Origin: Icerya purchasi
Lineage: Eukaryota; Arthropoda; Insecta; Hemiptera; Monophlebidae
NCBI GenBank assembly: GCA_039619475.1
Contig: CM077116.1
Span: 24,315,191 to 24,379,190, forward strand
DNA: 64,000 bases
Reading direction: 5' to 3'
The notes below the pieces were generated by a model that saw nothing but the letters and a program-made list of their open reading frames with translations, was not told where the DNA came from and ran no database searches. The translations under genes were made by a program, and so were the position numbers. This document shows positions 43,376 through 55,446 of this stretch, piece after piece. The first letter of the stretch is position 1. Each line of letters begins with the position of its first letter.

Positions 43376-43485
43376 TTTTTTTTTTTTTTTTTTTTCGAAG
43401 ACATGGCATGGTGTGCGTCGATTGAGATAAGATCAATCCGCGATAAGCGACGTGCTCTACCGCTGGCTATGGTTTTATCTGCTAG
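43376..43485 (-). mobile_element. tRNA-like SINE unit with A-tail
   Basis: On the minus strand, TAGCCAGCGGTAGAGCA (43470-43454) fits the RNA polymerase III A box and tRNA D-arm pattern. It is followed by a TCTCAATCGACGC B-box-like stretch near 43415 and then an uninterrupted A18-A20 tail (43396-43376). The clover-leaf is not complete, so it is a tRNA-derived retroposon or retropseudogene, not a tRNA gene. Boundaries are approximate. Confidence 0.4.
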
Positions 43486-43894
43486 GCGACGCACGTGGTC
43501 GAATTAACGTAACAACAAAGCGTTATAGATAAAAACGAATGATAAGAAATACAATTAGTTGATAATAATAATTGAAAAATCTTACCATTACCGTTCTGCT
43601 GAATTATAAAAACGCGGAGGCGATTGACTTAAAATACTATCAATTTGCCAAATTACCATGGAAATGTAGCTTTTGATGTTTTTACCGTGGAAATATAGTT
43701 CCAAATAAAGAAATTGATTTTTGTTAAGTATAAAGTATGGAGAATAATGTGAAAAAAAATAGATTTTGAACCAGAAGAAAATTCAAGTATAACGCTAAAA
43801 ATTGTAAAATAAAATGCTTTTTTACAGAAAATAAATACCGACTTCAAGGTTTATTATAGAAAATTTAAAAATGCACTAAAAAGTAAAAAAAGAA

Positions 43895-45373
43895 ATTAAC
43901 CTGGCTCCCACACATCAAAAAGTTGAAAGCAAAATGCCAACGGGCAATTAGTGTGATGAAATATTTAGCTAACCCAATAAGTGGCTGCATTAGAGGTAGA
44001 CTACCACAACTCTATAAATCTCTTGTGCCAGCCAGAATCGATTACGAAGCACCTATAATATATGGTCTAGCCAATAAATCACCATTAAAAGTTCTAGACA
44101 CAATCCAGACAGCAATTCTTTGAATCGCTACAGCAGCGTTCCGCATTACTCCAATACACAGTCTATGTGCGGAACCAGCTATTCCGCCATTCCACTACCG
44201 TTGATTACTCTCTACCTCTAATTTTGTTATTTCAGATGCTCAAACCCCCAGTATACCTATATATGACTATCTTTTTAACCCAAACAATTCGCCAAACCAT
44301 ATAATGATCAGGCACCAAAAATTGACCCGTCAAAAGTACAAAACCAACTCTCTTTTAACCATATTTTCTGAACCCCCACCGTGGGTCTCTCAACTTCCTG
44401 AGATCCGATCGGATTTAACAAAACTTTTTAGACTAGCTGATAAAAATATATTCTTCGGAAAATTACAACTAATCCTTCAAGAATATCCTAACCACATCCA
44501 ATGCTACACCGATGGTTATAAAACTGAAAAAAGAGCGGCTTGTGCATACTCTGTGAATACAAGAATATTCTCGCATTGCTAAAGTAACCGTCTTTCTATC
44601 TTATCTGCAGAACTAACAGCTATTTAATATGTCTCCAATATTCCTTACTCCACTTTCAACAAAACCTAATAATCCTGTCTGATTCTCTTACGTCACTCCA
44701 GCTACTACAAGATCCATTTCCATATCAAACTCAATTGCTTAGCGCATTAAAGTGATTCTAAACACAATGCATCTATATTCCATTTCAACAAAATTTATCT
44801 GGATCCCAGGTCATGCAGGAATCCCTGGACATGATATGGTGGATTTGGCCGCCAAAGCTGCCAAACTCAACAGCACAATTTCTATGCTTATTCGTCCTAC
44901 TGCCGAAGACCTGAAGCAACATTATAAAGAGCTAATAGTTTCTATCTGGAAGCATCATTGGCATAACATAGAAAGCAATAAGCTTCGAGACCTCAAAGAA
45001 AAGCCGATATCGTGGAACTCCTCAAACCGAAAGTCACGTCAAGAAGAGATAGTGATTATTCGTTTACGTACTGGACACACCCGACTTACTCACTCCCATC
45101 TCTTATTAAATCTTTTCCCTCCCGACTGTCCTCATTTCGGCAAAGAGGGCTTAACGGTTGATCATATTTTCACATGCTTAAGGACAGCTTCTCTGCGACT
45201 CTCTTCGTATGATACCTCTAACTTCGTAGATAAAACAATAAATTTCCTTAAACAAATCAAACTTTTCCATCTCATTTAACTCCATTTCCTTCCTAATTAA
45301 GCCGTGAAGCCTTCTGTGTAGCTATGCGGCTCATTAATTAATTGGATAATAAAAAAAAAAAAAAAAAAAAAAA
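43895..45373 (+). pseudogene. RNase H-type LINE, 5' truncated, with poly(A) tail
   Basis: The copy begins inside the reverse transcriptase (LTWLPHIKKLKAKCQRAI, then LPQLYKSLVPARIDY and IATAAFRITPIHSL after a stop). It continues through RNase H: CYTDGYKTEKRAACAY near 44505, LSAELTAI, and LSDSLTSLQLLQ near 44670. The last open frame (44752-45279, 175 codons) holds FIWIPGHAGIPGHDMVDLAA then IIRLRTGHTRLTHSHLL. It ends with the Cys/His region, degraded at one Cys (PDCPHFGKEGLTVDHIFTC). A 3' untranslated stretch leads to A23 at 45351-45373. Three or more in-frame stops or frameshifts are present, but the last ORF is intact. It belongs to the I-supergroup; closer placement needs a tree. Confidence 0.88.
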
Positions 45374-45569
45374 GAAGGGGACGAAACGATTTCATCAAAT
45401 TTTGACCGACCTTCAGATGGTGATCTTATACATTATATGTAGCGCTTATTGAAGAAACTTCTTAAACGATAGCAAAGATGTGCCGGAAAAACTCGTGAAA
45501 AAATTAATCTTCATTCCATGTCAGTTGAAGATAGTTTATGGTAAATGATGTTTGATGTGCGAGACAAAT

Positions 45570-45912
45570 ATTGAAAGATATTTAAAATTCTGGAAGTACT
45601 AAACTGCATTTCAAAGGAAGCTGAGCTGCTGCGTACAATTCGGGAAAGGAAACTCAAACACTTTGGACGTGTGTGCAGACAACAAGAAAAGTACCATTTA
45701 ATTCATACCGTATTAAATGGTGAAATTAAAGGTAAAAGATAACCCGGCGGCAGAAGGAAAATGTCCTGGATGGGTGATTTAAGAAAATGGTATGGATGCT
45801 CCAAAACGGAACTACAGCAGGCCGCAATATCAAAGCCGGTAATAGCCAAGATGATCGCCAAACTTCGAACGGTGATGGCGTAATGAAGAAGAAGAAAGAG
45901 AAGATTTAAAAT
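45570..45912 (+). pseudogene. 3' end of a second LINE family (non-RNase H type)
   Basis: The frame reads VLNCISKEAELLRTIRERKL then KHFGRVCRQQEKYHL. After a stop come GGRRKMSWMGDLRKWYGCS and ELQQAA..KPVIAKMIAKLR, ending DGVMA-stop. This is the characteristic C-terminus (L-T-I--RKL-YFGH---RR---W---L--W-G) of insect endonuclease-reverse transcriptase LINEs. The 3' end has the usual GAAGAAGAAA repeat tail (45885-45900). Only about 100 codons survive; the reverse transcriptase core is missing. Confidence 0.75.
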
Positions 45913-47869
45913 ACTAACGAGTAATGTAGCAGGAGGAATTTTTTCAAATATATCTCTGTGAATGCAGCTTCCTGAAAAAAACTTAAGGAAAAGAACCCGC
46001 TATTGCCGATTACTCGAATACGATATTTTTTTTTTTATATTTATTTTCACGCATATTTTTAGTTAATTTATAAATTGATAAGAAAACTCGTAATTTAATT
46101 ATGATCTTTTAGAAACTGATTTTGTTAATTTTTTCTCCGTCTCAGTCCTTTACATAATCTCTACGGAAAGTAGTTTATTACCATACACCAAATTTAACAT
46201 CTGCGCGAAGAAATTTTGGAGCTTGTTTATCGCGAATTGTTAAGGGGTTTACTGTATTTTAATTTATTTTTATCTGGCCAGTGCAATAGTCGAGTTTCCG
46301 TTACGCACGAGGAATACAATACAGGGATTACTTAATTTCTCCGAACTCATTGTCGGTTTTTTTTTTGGTTTTTTGCTTTTTTGCTTTTTTGGTTTTTTGC
46401 TTTTTTGCTTTTTTTTTGTATGTGTGCGTTTATTGATAAAAATTTTGTTCAATATAAATGTTAGCCATTTTCGTTATTATTAGATTAGTAGTAAATTTTC
46501 TTGATAGTTGCGAGTAACGGATGTTTTTTCAAAGCAAAACCGAAAAAAGAAAGGTAGGACAGATAATAAATTGGAAGCAGACCCCGTGCAGTAATAGGTT
46601 CGTTGAACAGTCGTTACAATAACTAGCTGCGGTAGCGCATTATGTTCGAAACGTGTTTCTACTTACATGGTTATTACGTTGCTACCTGCTTTCTCATTTA
46701 TGTTGATAATTCGATCGATTAAAAATAAAATATTCATTAGGACCGTTTTAGATGGAACGTGAATAATGTTTCACTGAATTTACTTTATTACAAAGTACAT
46801 TGCGACTGCGTGTCGTTTGTGTCATGTCTTGATATCGTTTGTATGTACACTGACATGAAATTGTCAGGTGAGCATTGGACAGCGGTAATTGTTTCTGTAA
46901 TGATAGCTTGGTAACGGATAGTGCCGTTGTCATTAGATAAATTTTAAACTTGTTCGCGAATTAAAAAGAGATGGAAAATCGTTTTTATTTATTGTGAGTG
47001 GGTCATTTTTGGAAAAATTTACACGACAAATCATCTCTGTTATTTCAGAAAACCTATTGTTACTTTAGTTCTATAATATCTGTTTCCTCTTTTCTGCACA
47101 TCACAGTAATTGTGAGCCTACGTTTTTTGTTTTGTTTTGTTTTGTTTCTCTTTCTCTCTTTCTCTTTCCATATATATTATTTACACACACACGCACACAC
47201 ACGCACACACACACGCACACACATATATATATATGCATATTAATGACGTATTCTTAGCCCGACCCCCATCACTTTTTTTTGTCCCACTACGCTACATATA
47301 TTATATACATATAAGAAGATAAAGTATCGACAAAATGGATTGTTGCCCTGGTTAATTATTCGTCTTACGAGTATTAAACCAGCGGCAGCCGGTAAATGTA
47401 TTTTTTTATTTTTCAATCTTTCCGCCCATTCGTTATTTAGTAGAAACGATATTTTTTATATTGATGATCTTACACAATTTGATCGAAGTAATTTCGAAAG
47501 AAATTTTTATTGAACGCTTTCGTTAGACAGAGGCATATTCAGCGTTGTGTATATTTTCCTTTAATGCCGAATTATTTGTGCGTAAGGGAAGCCAGATTCA
47601 AGAATGTATTCAGTGAACTCGTTTTATTCGTAAAATAAAAATGAAAAAGGCAATTGTTGCCCTTAAATATAAGTGAAAATTGAAGAGAAATTAGTATGCT
47701 CCGAAAAATCCCTTAAAACAACCGTATCGATTAAGTTTTGTTAATTATTCTTTTGCAAACATTGTCGCGAGTAAACATCGATGCGTGAAAAATAAGTGTT
47801 CGTTGCTTATATTGCGATAGAGTTAGTTAATCGTGTGGTAATATTTTTGCAGCAAACCACTTATTTTTA
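45913..47869. other. non-coding stretch with microsatellites
   Basis: Holds a tandem duplication of a 24 bp unit at 46367-46414 (GGTTTTTTGCTTTTTTGC...). It also holds (TTTTG)n near 47130 and a compound (CA)n/(CG CA)n/(TA)n microsatellite at 47182-47236. No gene recognised. Confidence 0.55.
46367..46414. repeat. two perfect copies of a 24 bp T-rich unit
   Basis: Identical 24-mers at 46367-46390 and 46391-46414, each beginning GGTTTTTTGC. On the opposite strand this gives the Lys/Pro-rich artefact frame at 46270-46452. Confidence 0.75.
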
Positions 47870-48800
47870 CACACCGACTAGAGTCCGACCGAAACTAGGT
47901 TTTATGGCCGAACCCGAAACTGAATTTCGGTTGAAATCGAAAGTTCCATATAAGGTTATGTTTTCGTGGGAAAAATAAATAGTCCATCATAATCAGTCAG
48001 TCTTTATTTTTAAATCACATATTAATTATTCAGTCTTTGATATTTGAAGTAATCATTAACACAACATATTATCACTCGTTATTTCAAATAAATTATTTGT
48101 GCTTTTAATATTATTTATGAATAACATAAAATAAAAGGCACAAAACGAGATTACTTTTTACCTAACATGTTTAGGTACTTAAAACAAAAAATACTCGTTT
48201 CATTTTAAGAACAAAATAATTTCTTCTAAATTTTGTTCATTTTGCATAGCACTCTTGTTAATGAACTACAATCTACAATCTACGTAGAATTAAAATTAAA
48301 ATGTACCTCTACCTACTAAGTACAACAAGTAAATATTTTTAATGCAAATAATCCTACTTGATGTATTAAAAGAGTTTTCTCTCCAACTAAAATAAAAGGA
48401 AACTGTGGAGAGCTTCATTGAGCTACAACTATTAATAATTTCAATGGATTGATAATTATCAGTATAGAAACAATAATTTGACGTCAACATTTTCGCCTCG
48501 CAAATTGCGTCTTCTTTTAGAATAAATTTGACCAGCAGCGCTAAATAGTTGCTCACTGGAAACACTCGTCGGTGGAGCCGACAAGAATTTCAGTGCAACC
48601 TTTCTTAAACACAGAAATGGACTAGAATTCCAGTAAGAATAAATATCTGCGTTTTTTTGTAACCGTAGCTCTGATGAGTATGACATTTCGTCGATCGCAG
48701 TTGCATGTACCGAACATGTCTGATCGCAGAGCAAAACCTCTCGAATTCAGTTTCGGTTCTGAAACTTATTTTTTGGCCGAAACTAGGTATTGTGTTACCT
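47870..48800 (-). pseudogene. truncated hAT element: C-terminal dimerisation domain between repeat-rich ends
   Basis: On the minus strand (48734 to 48459) the frame contains NADIYSYWNSSPFLCLRKVA and LSAPPTSVSSEQLFSAAGQI, then YSKRRRNL and VDVKLLFLY. This is the classic hAT C-terminal dimerisation block (YW--F--L---A--L-PATS-SER-FS-AG--------R-------LLFL) of the ZBED-like group. Outside it, both ends carry CCGAAACT/GCCGAA motifs in direct and inverted order (47880-47940 and 48735-48790), as hAT subterminal repeats do. The N-terminal zinc finger and catalytic Asp regions are missing, so this is an internally deleted, dead copy. No 8 bp duplication could be fixed. Confidence 0.7.
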
Positions 48801-49550
48801 CATCTCGCTTCATTAAATTTGATTTATTTTAATATCAGCCTTTACGATAATTGTTATCATTTTAGATTTATTATGAACATTTATCTGTTATTATAGTTAT
48901 TTTATTCTTATTATTTTAGCTTTTATATAAAATAATATTTCCTTAGTTGTAAACCATCTCTGACGCTTATTTGAACCTTTAATTTACGAATTTACGAAAA
49001 AAATATCTTTTTTGGCGCGTTATATTCACGTAATACGGTAGTGAGTTTAGTTATTTCACTTTTTATCACTTTATATGTCCTCTGTGTGCTGGATGAAGCG
49101 TGTCGAATATATATTTCAGATAGTATAACGTTTTAGATTTTTTTTCTTCACTATTACCGTGTGGTATGTCAGTTTTTTTGAAATATGCTGAAGTTTAACA
49201 CCAATGTCAGACGGCTAAAATACGTCAAAATAAATGTCATTTTGTAAAGTGGCTCCTTGTCATTTAATTTGCACCGCCAGATAAGGTGCTTCATTGTTGA
49301 GAACAACTTAGTCGGCTGATTTTCTTTTATTTTGCGCCGATGCGTGTCTTGTTCAGCAGATTAATTGAAAACTAGTTCATACATCTCTGAATTATAGTCG
49401 TCGAGTATCGTTTTCGTTCCCATTAATTTAGTTCCGTTATGGTATACAATTATTTCAGACTATAGTTAGATTTTTAATCATCTTAAAATTGGAAAGGACC
49501 TGTATGAATTAATAGTATTTTAATCAAACGTTGTATATGGAAAAAAGTCC
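48801..49550. other. AT-rich non-coding spacer
   Basis: Nothing recognised. Confidence 0.5.
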
Positions 49551-50142
49551 TTATTGACGCTTGGACTCGGCTATTGCTGGACCAGAAGGACTACCAGGTC
49601 AAGTTTCCGTGGCTGGTTCCTGCATATACTCAGATCCCAAGAGAATGAGCGCGCAAATCTAGAAGCTCGTTCTACTATGTTATCCCCAATGCCGCATAAA
49701 TCTCATACGAGAAAGAATAACTGAGCGGTAGAGCAAAGAATGGAGGTTCAAGACTACGTTCTTACGCCAAATAAAACCTATGATTGAACTATGATGGTCG
49801 CTGATTAATATCCCGCGGGGCGAATACACAACGATCAATCGGCTAAGAAGAATAGGGCATATAGTTGAAAGCCATAACCACATACTGCAAAGGATAACTT
49901 CCCCTAACATGTGCCTTTATTATGTAGAATTAAAATATCCGTCGATACAACATATCGTAATTGAATGCGGCAGTTTTATTGCAGCCCACAAGTACTTTCA
50001 GAAATATTGTACCAAATCATATAATTCGGGATGGTAAACTATTAGCTGGTCTTTAAAGTAGCCTAGGCAACTATCACCGCGATAACTCTAGTGGTTAAAA
50101 ACGGTAATTTAATGCACAAAAAAAAAAAAAAAAAAAAAATTT
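49551..50142 (+). pseudogene. 3' end of an RNase H-type LINE with poly(A)
   Basis: Broken frames give the RNase H block QVKFPWLVPAYTQIP then NERANLEA near 49590-49660 (family KF-W-PAH-GI-GNE-AD-EA). They then give INRLRRIGHIVESHNHILQR near 49830-49890 and the Cys/His end CLYYVELKYPSIQHIVIECG near 49912-49970. An A-run of about 23 at 50119-50141 is the 3' tail. Several Cys have been lost and frames shift repeatedly. It is more decayed than the LINE at 43895. The 5' mariner end follows 50 bp after the tail. Confidence 0.65.
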
Positions 50143-50191
50143 ATATAAGGCTGAAATTCTTTGTACCCATAAAATTTGAAAATTCTGACAT

Positions 50192-50345
50192 TACGAGAAG
50201 CGTTCAAAGTGTAAGGTTCCCACCCCTGTAAAACCGGTTAGAATAAACTTGCGAGAGTGGGCCTACAACATTCAAGTTTAAACTAGTCCAACCCGCAATT
50301 TTTTCGTTTTCGAGTTATGTAAATTAATCACGAGTGAAATTCTAT
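50192..50345 (+). mobile_element. solo 5' end of the 787-type mariner
   Basis: About 150 bp starting TACGAGAAGCGTTCAAAGTG aligns with 787-970. Shared landmarks are CTGTAAAACCGGTTAGAATA, AATAAACTTGCG-GAGTGGG, TTCAAGTTTAAACTAGT and AATTAATCA-GAGTGAAATTCT (which covers the transposase start; ATG is ACG here). The match then stops abruptly, so the rest of the element was lost. Confidence 0.75.
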
Positions 50346-53300
50346 CCGAATCCAAAGGCTTAATGTGTGAATGCAACATTCACAATTGCACTAGTAAACG
50401 TGTGCCCCGATTTTTGCTGTAAACGTTTAATGTGTCGATATATGATCAAAATATCATGCCGTTTGGCGTATTGAATTATCTGTTTTTGTTTATCCGTATC
50501 TTAATAGTAGATTTGAATATTAACAAGTTTTAATTTTTTTTCTTCAACCGGATATCATACCTAAGCCGTAATATAATAACCGAAATAAAAAAAAACCATA
50601 GCAAAGTTACGAATTAATCATTTTTAAATTATCGGTTTCTCCAATGTTTCTTCTGATCATTGATCGTTTACAAAATAATTTCTCTTATAGAAAAAATCGA
50701 ACTGCTTATTGTACATTCATTTATAAAAATTTCTAGAAAATTGCCGGTTGAGGCAATAATTTCCCATAAGGACTGCTTTAATAAAAAAATTAAATTACAG
50801 GCACAGTTGAAAAAATCGAAATTGATCTAGATTTTAGAATTCATTCAAAAGTTTTGCCGGTTATTTGTATTAAATAAAAAATTTTGCCTCCCCCATTTTC
50901 ATACTTATTTTCAGCAGGTGGAAGTTTAAAGTAATTTTTTATCTAAATAAATTTTAACAAGTGGAATCGGATTTTTATTATTTTGCATAAAATAATTACT
51001 TGAAATCATTTTAGGCAGTTTACGTTTCCGTTAAATCCTACTTTAAACGCATTATTTTTAGAAACTCCCATTGTTTCTAAGACAAGGCTATTATTTCTGA
51101 TCGCGAAAATTTTTTAATAAATCGTATGAAAATATTCTGTGAAATCGTTTTTTAAGTAAATTAAATGCTATCCCCGCTGAAGCTGTTGGTCGTCCGATAA
51201 TTAAAAAAAAATATCAAATATAAACGTCTCTTTATCGGAATGATTTGTAATAAAAAATAAGATCGATAACAAACAGTTTTAAAATTTATTCTCGGCCCCG
51301 CATATGAATTCGGTTGCAGAATTATTAAATTTTATACACGGTAATATCGTCTGAACTTTAAGAAAATACTTCATTAAGAAATAAAATATGACAATTAATT
51401 TTTGTCTTTAAAAAGGAATTTTCTTTTATCCAGTTCCGCTTTTTTTTTTACTAATTGATACAAAAAACTTTATTTTACACGCATAAGTCGTAGTATTAGT
51501 TGTGCCTTTCTATTTATCTGACCTAGGTCTAAACTATACAATCCCCCGACAACGCGCGTCTGGTCCTTTACTACGCGTAAAATGAAAAAAAAAAAAAAAA
51601 AAAATGGGACTAAAGCGGATATTCAAACTGTTTGAACTAATTTGTTCGATTCTAAAATCTACAAATTCTAAAACAATACATTGCTCAATCAATTAAATAT
51701 AGATATTAATTAAAATAAACAAAAACATGTGAATTTCGATATTTAGTTTTTAAAAAACTTTTTTGAAGTTTTAATTTTATATATGGTAAAAAAAGTGCAA
51801 GTATATTTTAGAACCCCCTCGATATTTTACGTTTCGTATAACTTGTTCACGTAGATTATAAGTGCTACTTTTTATTATTATAGAAACATTAATTAGTCTT
51901 CATTCAAAGAAGCTAGCTTACGTGCTAATGAAAAAAGGATTTTTAATTTTGGTCGAGTTAAACTGAAAAAGATCTTGACGAGTTTTTGATTCCTTTTTCG
52001 TTTTGCACCGAGGAAAGTTATGATTGTAAATTAAAAGATGTCATTATTCAATTACTCGAGAAATAAGAAGGAAATAAGTAAATAAATCAAATGTTTTGAA
52101 AAAAAAACAAAAATATATAATTTCTTATTGGTTTGAAGTACTGCACTAAAATTTCCTCACAAGAAAAAAATAGTATCTGTTAGATATACTTTATTAATAA
52201 CGTCCGTAAAAACCGAATGAAAGAGGAAAGAGAGATAAGTAGCGTATTATGTAGCGTATTATGTAGCGTAGGCTTTATTTGTCGCTTTCGTTAGATTTCC
52301 GAGAAAAGTCGGTTTTTCCTATTCTCTTTTAAATGTCTGCTTCAAGTACGGTCGCGTTCAACAGTAACTTTTTCCCCCGCAAAAATAGTCTCGATTAGTA
52401 TTTTATTTCTTGGTCAGTTTGATTTTACTTGAGAACACCGGATGTTCGTTACGATTTATTACAATAACGTTATTATTTCATAATTTTCAAAATTGCAGGA
52501 ATTCGAGATTAACCGTATTTTTTTGCCACTATGTAAATTAATTTTTTTTCTAATTTCTTTATTTTCTTTGGTCTTGTAAGTCACGTGTTTTCTCATGTTT
52601 AATTTGATAAGTAAAGCGAGGTCCATTCTGGGCTAGTAAATTATGTTTTTTTTTTTTTTTTTTATTCTTTCAAATCGTATTTTTGACATTGAGAATATTT
52701 TTAGAGATACGTTATAATGCAATTTTTTGCCTTTCTGAACACCTATAATTAATAATTTTGCATTTTTAACGTTATGCTCGTTGTGCTCAACTCGGCGAAT
52801 AGTATGCGGAAAATAGTTTGTTCATTCGCTACACTACGGTAATAATGTTCGTCAGTAGGAACAGGTGTTTCGAAAAATGAATGCATTTGTGGTACATACA
52901 ATATTATAATAGTTGTGAACGGAAAATCGATTAAATGTTGGCGACTATGATTTATTACCGCTATATGTTCCAATCGCTAGACTACCTATTCCGGCTTGTA
53001 GGTCAGTTGGTTAAACTAACCGGCTTGCTGATGATGATTTCTCTTTCGACCCGGTTATTTTAATGTTGCTTAGTTACTATCAAAACAACAATTTTGTTCG
53101 AAGGTAATGCGTGATTACGGCAAACGTTTTACTACATTGTCTCATAATCCCGATCAGTAACATATTATCGATTTACTATAATTTATTTATACATGCTCGT
53201 TTTACGTGGAAAAATACATACATGATCACATTGAATAATTTTACTTCAAATCAGAAATTTTATATTTCATTAATGAAATAAGTTACGCATTTAATTATAT

Positions 53301-54430
53301 TTGCTGAATAATTAGTGAGAGATTGACTATTTTGTTACCGGTGATTTTTTTTAAACCAGTCAGAATATGTTTACTTTATGTTTCGTGTTTTGTCTGTTGC
53401 ATCCTTGAAATATCACATTTATCTGTTCAGACTGCTCTTACATTATCAACTATTTTACTTTTTTAGATGTGAACCGCGTCGAAATTGTGTCCGCTACCGT
53501 TTCAAACGGGTCTCCGCTGTCCATTATCAGAGTGTAATTTGTTTAAAAATTAAAGGGATCTTAAGTAGTGATTTACCTTTTGTTTGTTTACTGTGTGCAT
53601 TGATTTATTTATATTTTTATATTTATTCGTGTGAGAAAAAAAATCATTTTTTTTTTTGGAATACAGACATTACAGTGGATCAGATCTGAACTACATTTCG
53701 AAGAAATTTCCCAACTGACAATTTTTGATGATTTCTCGACCGGTTCCTTCTAAGGGTCGATGGGTTGTTTAATTTTTATCGTTTTTTTTTAGACATTGTA
53801 GTTTGTTCCGCATCCAGGTTGCGGTTTAATATATTCCTGATTCGAATTAATCTCCAAGGATTGGTTGTGTTCTTTAACCTTACGTTAAATTTTCTTTATC
53901 TTATTATCTGAATAAATTTTTTAGTTCCATACGATATATCGATTTAAATATAACGTTCCGTATATTATTACCGATGTAATGCCACATCCGTATTTTATTG
54001 TTGGGTTAAAAATTTTGCATTTTTCCAGCAGCTTTTGTTCATATGTCGCTATCGTATCGATTAAAATCTAATTCGCGCGTTAAATTATGACCAGATATAG
54101 TGAAACAATTAACTCTATACTAGGTGCACAGCCCCTGTTTGTTTTGTTCGCCCATCCCCGACTATCAATCGCACCCACATACCGTTGTTACTTGTTAAAC
54201 TATCAAAAATACTATTCGAGCGTTCAAATTTTAATTATTTTTGGCTATTTAATTAATATTGGAATGTTTTACAATTTCTGTATTACAAAATGAAATTAGA
54301 AGGAATAAGCCGCGAAAAATTAGGAAATTTTTTTTACATGTGGAAATATTTTGTTTACAGAAGAAGAAGAAAAAAATCGTATATAAAAAAACTGTTTATA
54401 AGATTTCTTTGTAAACAATGTTTTCCTTTT
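50346..54430. other. AT-rich non-coding stretch
   Basis: Over 4 kb without a recognisable gene. It holds poly(A) at 51583-51604, poly(T) at 52647-52663 and a duplicated TAGCGTATTATG unit at 52240-52265. A tRNA-like sequence at 52985-53060 is listed separately. The 103-codon frame at 53378 is not recognisable. Confidence 0.5.
52985..53060 (+). mobile_element. weak tRNA-like SINE head
   Basis: TAGGTCAGTTGGTTAAA resembles the D-arm/A box and TTTCGACCCGG, about 40 nt downstream, resembles the T-arm/B box of a tRNA. The intervening sequence does not give a proper anticodon arm. It could be an eroded SINE head or chance. Confidence 0.3.
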
Positions 54431-54439
54431 GCCGCTACA

Positions 54440-54723
54440 ATATATATATAGCTCGGCTATTTTGGCCTCGAAAAGGGCTGTGCCCCTTGACCCCTCTTGC
54501 TTTCATTTCTGTCTCTTTCTTTTCGATACTTTGTATAAAATTATCAAAATTTACAACGTAATTCTTACTGGTATCAACACAAAGAAAATAACATAATCAC
54601 AAAAATCCTATCTTAACATTTAACTTTCATTATATAAAATTAAGATATTGTTTCGTTACATATTTCGTTACATAAAATTGTGACATTTTTTCAAATGGGG
54701 GGTAGCCTAAGAATTACGTTGTA

Positions 54724-54791
<68 letters not shown>
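54440..54791 (+). mobile_element. repeat family B, copy 3, with long (TA)n
   Basis: It runs from a TATATATATA tract through CTCGGCTATTTTGGCCTCG, GGGCTGTGCCCCTTGACCCC, CTTTGTATAAAATTATCAAA and TTACAACGTAATTCTTA. It ends with TAAGAATTACGTTGTAA (perfect inverted repeat of the last) and AATGGGGGGTAGCC upstream of it. The element is followed by about 64 bp of uninterrupted TA (54728-54791). It is very similar to copy 1. Confidence 0.72.
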
Positions 54792-54794
<3 letters not shown>

Positions 54795-55344
54795 AATGTA
54801 TATATGCTTTAAATATTTTTTTTTATCACGCTCTGCTACCAAATTAAGTTTTTATAACACTTATACATTACATAATTTGACATCCGGCACATATTCGTTG
54901 CCGAACGATTAATTAAAAGAATGACTAAACTAACATAAATGAATAAATAAAATAAATATAATAAAATAACTTAAAATGTATTTTTCTATTTTATAAAATT
55001 TATGATTACCTCATATTAATATATTATGTTTTGCCCTGCTCGCCATTAATTAAATTTTAAATCCCTTCGAAACATCCTCGGTACATCTAACCACACATTA
55101 TGTGTTTTAATTACACATAATTTTCATAACTTCTACAAAAACCAAAATATTATTAAATTTAGCACAATTTATATTTTAACAACTTCTCCGTTCAACGTTT
55201 TTTTGAAAACTTCTATTAACTTCTATTTCTCCAACCACATTTTCAATCATCATTGTCTCAAAGGAAACAATGATGATCACATGATTGGCATAGACTAATT
55301 ATTTATATATATATATATTTATTCTTTATTTATTATTATTATTT

Positions 55345-55348
<4 letters not shown>
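54792..55348. other. AT-rich spacer between microsatellites
   Basis: No gene recognised. A 13 bp motif (AAACAATGATGAT, near 55266) and its near-complement (ATCATTGTCTC, near 55248) form a small inverted pair. Confidence 0.4.
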
Positions 55349-55423
<75 letters not shown>

Positions 55424-55446
55424 TTATATATATATATATATATATA
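55349..55446. repeat. (TTA)n then (TA)n compound microsatellite
   Basis: About 75 bp of TTA/ATT repeats (55349-55423) run into a TATATATA tract to 55446. Confidence 0.9.

Noticed and set aside
46270..46452. Lys/Pro-rich 60-codon minus frame
   Set aside because: Translation of the duplicated 24 bp T-rich unit.
52985..53060. Functional tRNA gene
   Set aside because: No proper anticodon arm could be folded between the D-like and T-like arms.
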